5,923 nt of DNA from Chloroflexota bacterium (GTDB lineage Bacteria > Chloroflexota > Anaerolineae > Promineifilales > Promineifilaceae). The stretch lies in assembly GCA_003519205.1 (NCBI GenBank), contig DOXE01000421.1, positions 1 to 5,923 on the forward strand. The letters are read 5' to 3'. This document shows, piece after piece, positions 5,501-5,923 of this stretch (position 1 is the stretch's first letter; each line of letters starts with the position of its first letter). The notes below the pieces were generated by a model. That model ran no database searches and was not told the DNA's origin. It worked only from the letters and a program-made list of their open reading frames with translations. Made by a program: the position numbers and the translations under genes.

Positions 5501-5923
5501 ATGAGTGAAGTAGTAGTTGGTGGAACCAAGGGCACACGAAGTTATAACAAGTCCTTCAGCCTGATATTCATGTTTATCTTATTGTTGGGATACTGGCTAT
5601 ACGTCTGGCAATTTGAGCGGATCAATTTGACCCAGACACCACCATTCTGGTGGAATACCATTGTGAATCGTTTCCCACTATTTGAAATACTTTCTCGATT
5701 CCTTTTATCACTCCTCGAGCTTCTATCCCCCCGCGTACTGCGACATTTCATACCCATCATACTTGGGGGCTGGTTAGCCCGGATTTCTATTAGTCGTTTT
5801 CTGGAATCTTTTTATGATTTACCCGACCACACTTCGGCAAATCCGCTGTTGAGCCGGCTTCTGGCTTGGGGTGTACCAAACCGCTTGGTAGGATCTGTCA
5901 GTCACCGGGGTTTTGCGGAGCAA
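5501..5923 (+). CDS. Partial membrane protein paired with the SPFH gene
   Basis: An ATG at 5501, one base after the TAG of the SPFH gene, opens a frame of 141 codons that runs without a stop past the end of the window. No strong Shine-Dalgarno sequence is seen, so translation may be coupled to the upstream gene. The visible N-terminus has a short polar, basic start (GTKGTRSYNK), TM1 at about 19-36 (SFSLIFMFILLLGYWLYVW), an extracytoplasmic loop with WW at 50-51, a hydrophobic helix at 59-77, and TM2 at about 82-97, followed by RISISR, which suggests a cytoplasmic continuation. The layout parallels the upstream protein: basic N-terminus, two TMs, then a cytoplasmic part. It could therefore be a second SPFH-type protein whose core domain lies beyond the window, but no domain can be named from what is visible. 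Confidence 0.75.
   Translation, partial: MSEVVVGGTKGTRSYNKSFSLIFMFILLLGYWLYVWQFERINLTQTPPFWWNTIVNRFPLFEILSRFLLSLLELLSPRVLRHFIPIILGGWLARISISRFLESFYDLPDHTSANPLLSRLLAWGVPNRLVGSVSHRGFAEQ

Overview
The window looks like chromosomal DNA from a bacterium of the phylum Chloroflexota, probably Anaerolineae-like. The signs are a secreted-type SH3 protein with a long Thr-Pro linker, a LysM protein with an Ala/Glu/Pro-rich linker, a short threonine synthase beginning MPWSGVI, a lipoamide dehydrogenase with a YCNPQVASFG segment, and two-TM proteins fused to an SPFH-like domain. This assignment is inferred from remembered family style and was not checked by a search. I see no phage, insertion sequence, CRISPR array or rRNA.

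Layout. Positions 1-443 (+) hold the C-terminal end of a cell-envelope protein with two LysM repeats. A 13-bp gap separates it from a complete threonine synthase gene, thrC (457-1506, +). Convergent to thrC, with only 30 bp between stop codons, is a membrane-anchored SH3b-domain protein (1537-2355, -). Divergent from that gene is a complete dihydrolipoamide dehydrogenase, lpdA (2530-3927, +). The 174-bp space between the two starts holds a TATAAT box facing each way. Positions 3928-4216 form a non-protein region built around a self-contained tRNA-Val(GAC) unit on the minus strand, with a consensus -35/-10 promoter, the tRNA and an intrinsic terminator. The tRNA promoter faces away from, and overlaps, the start region of a two-gene plus-strand unit. 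That unit comprises a two-TM SPFH/band-7-like protein (4252-5499) and, one base after its stop, a second membrane protein that runs off the window (5501-5923+).

How the genes fit together. thrC and lpdA are housekeeping metabolism: threonine synthesis, and the E3 component of 2-oxoacid dehydrogenase or glycine cleavage complexes. No E1, E2 or homoserine-pathway genes lie beside them. The LysM and SH3b proteins probably work at the cell surface. The SPFH-like pair looks like a membrane scaffold unit of unknown job.

I do not see a clearly new defence or mobile system. The points most worth following are the tRNA-Val/SPFH divergent promoter with interlocked -10 elements, the tightly linked membrane/SPFH-like pair, a predicted leaderless SH3b mRNA, an orphan Shine-Dalgarno sequence in the lpdA leader, and an extra CxxC pair in the lipoamide dehydrogenase.
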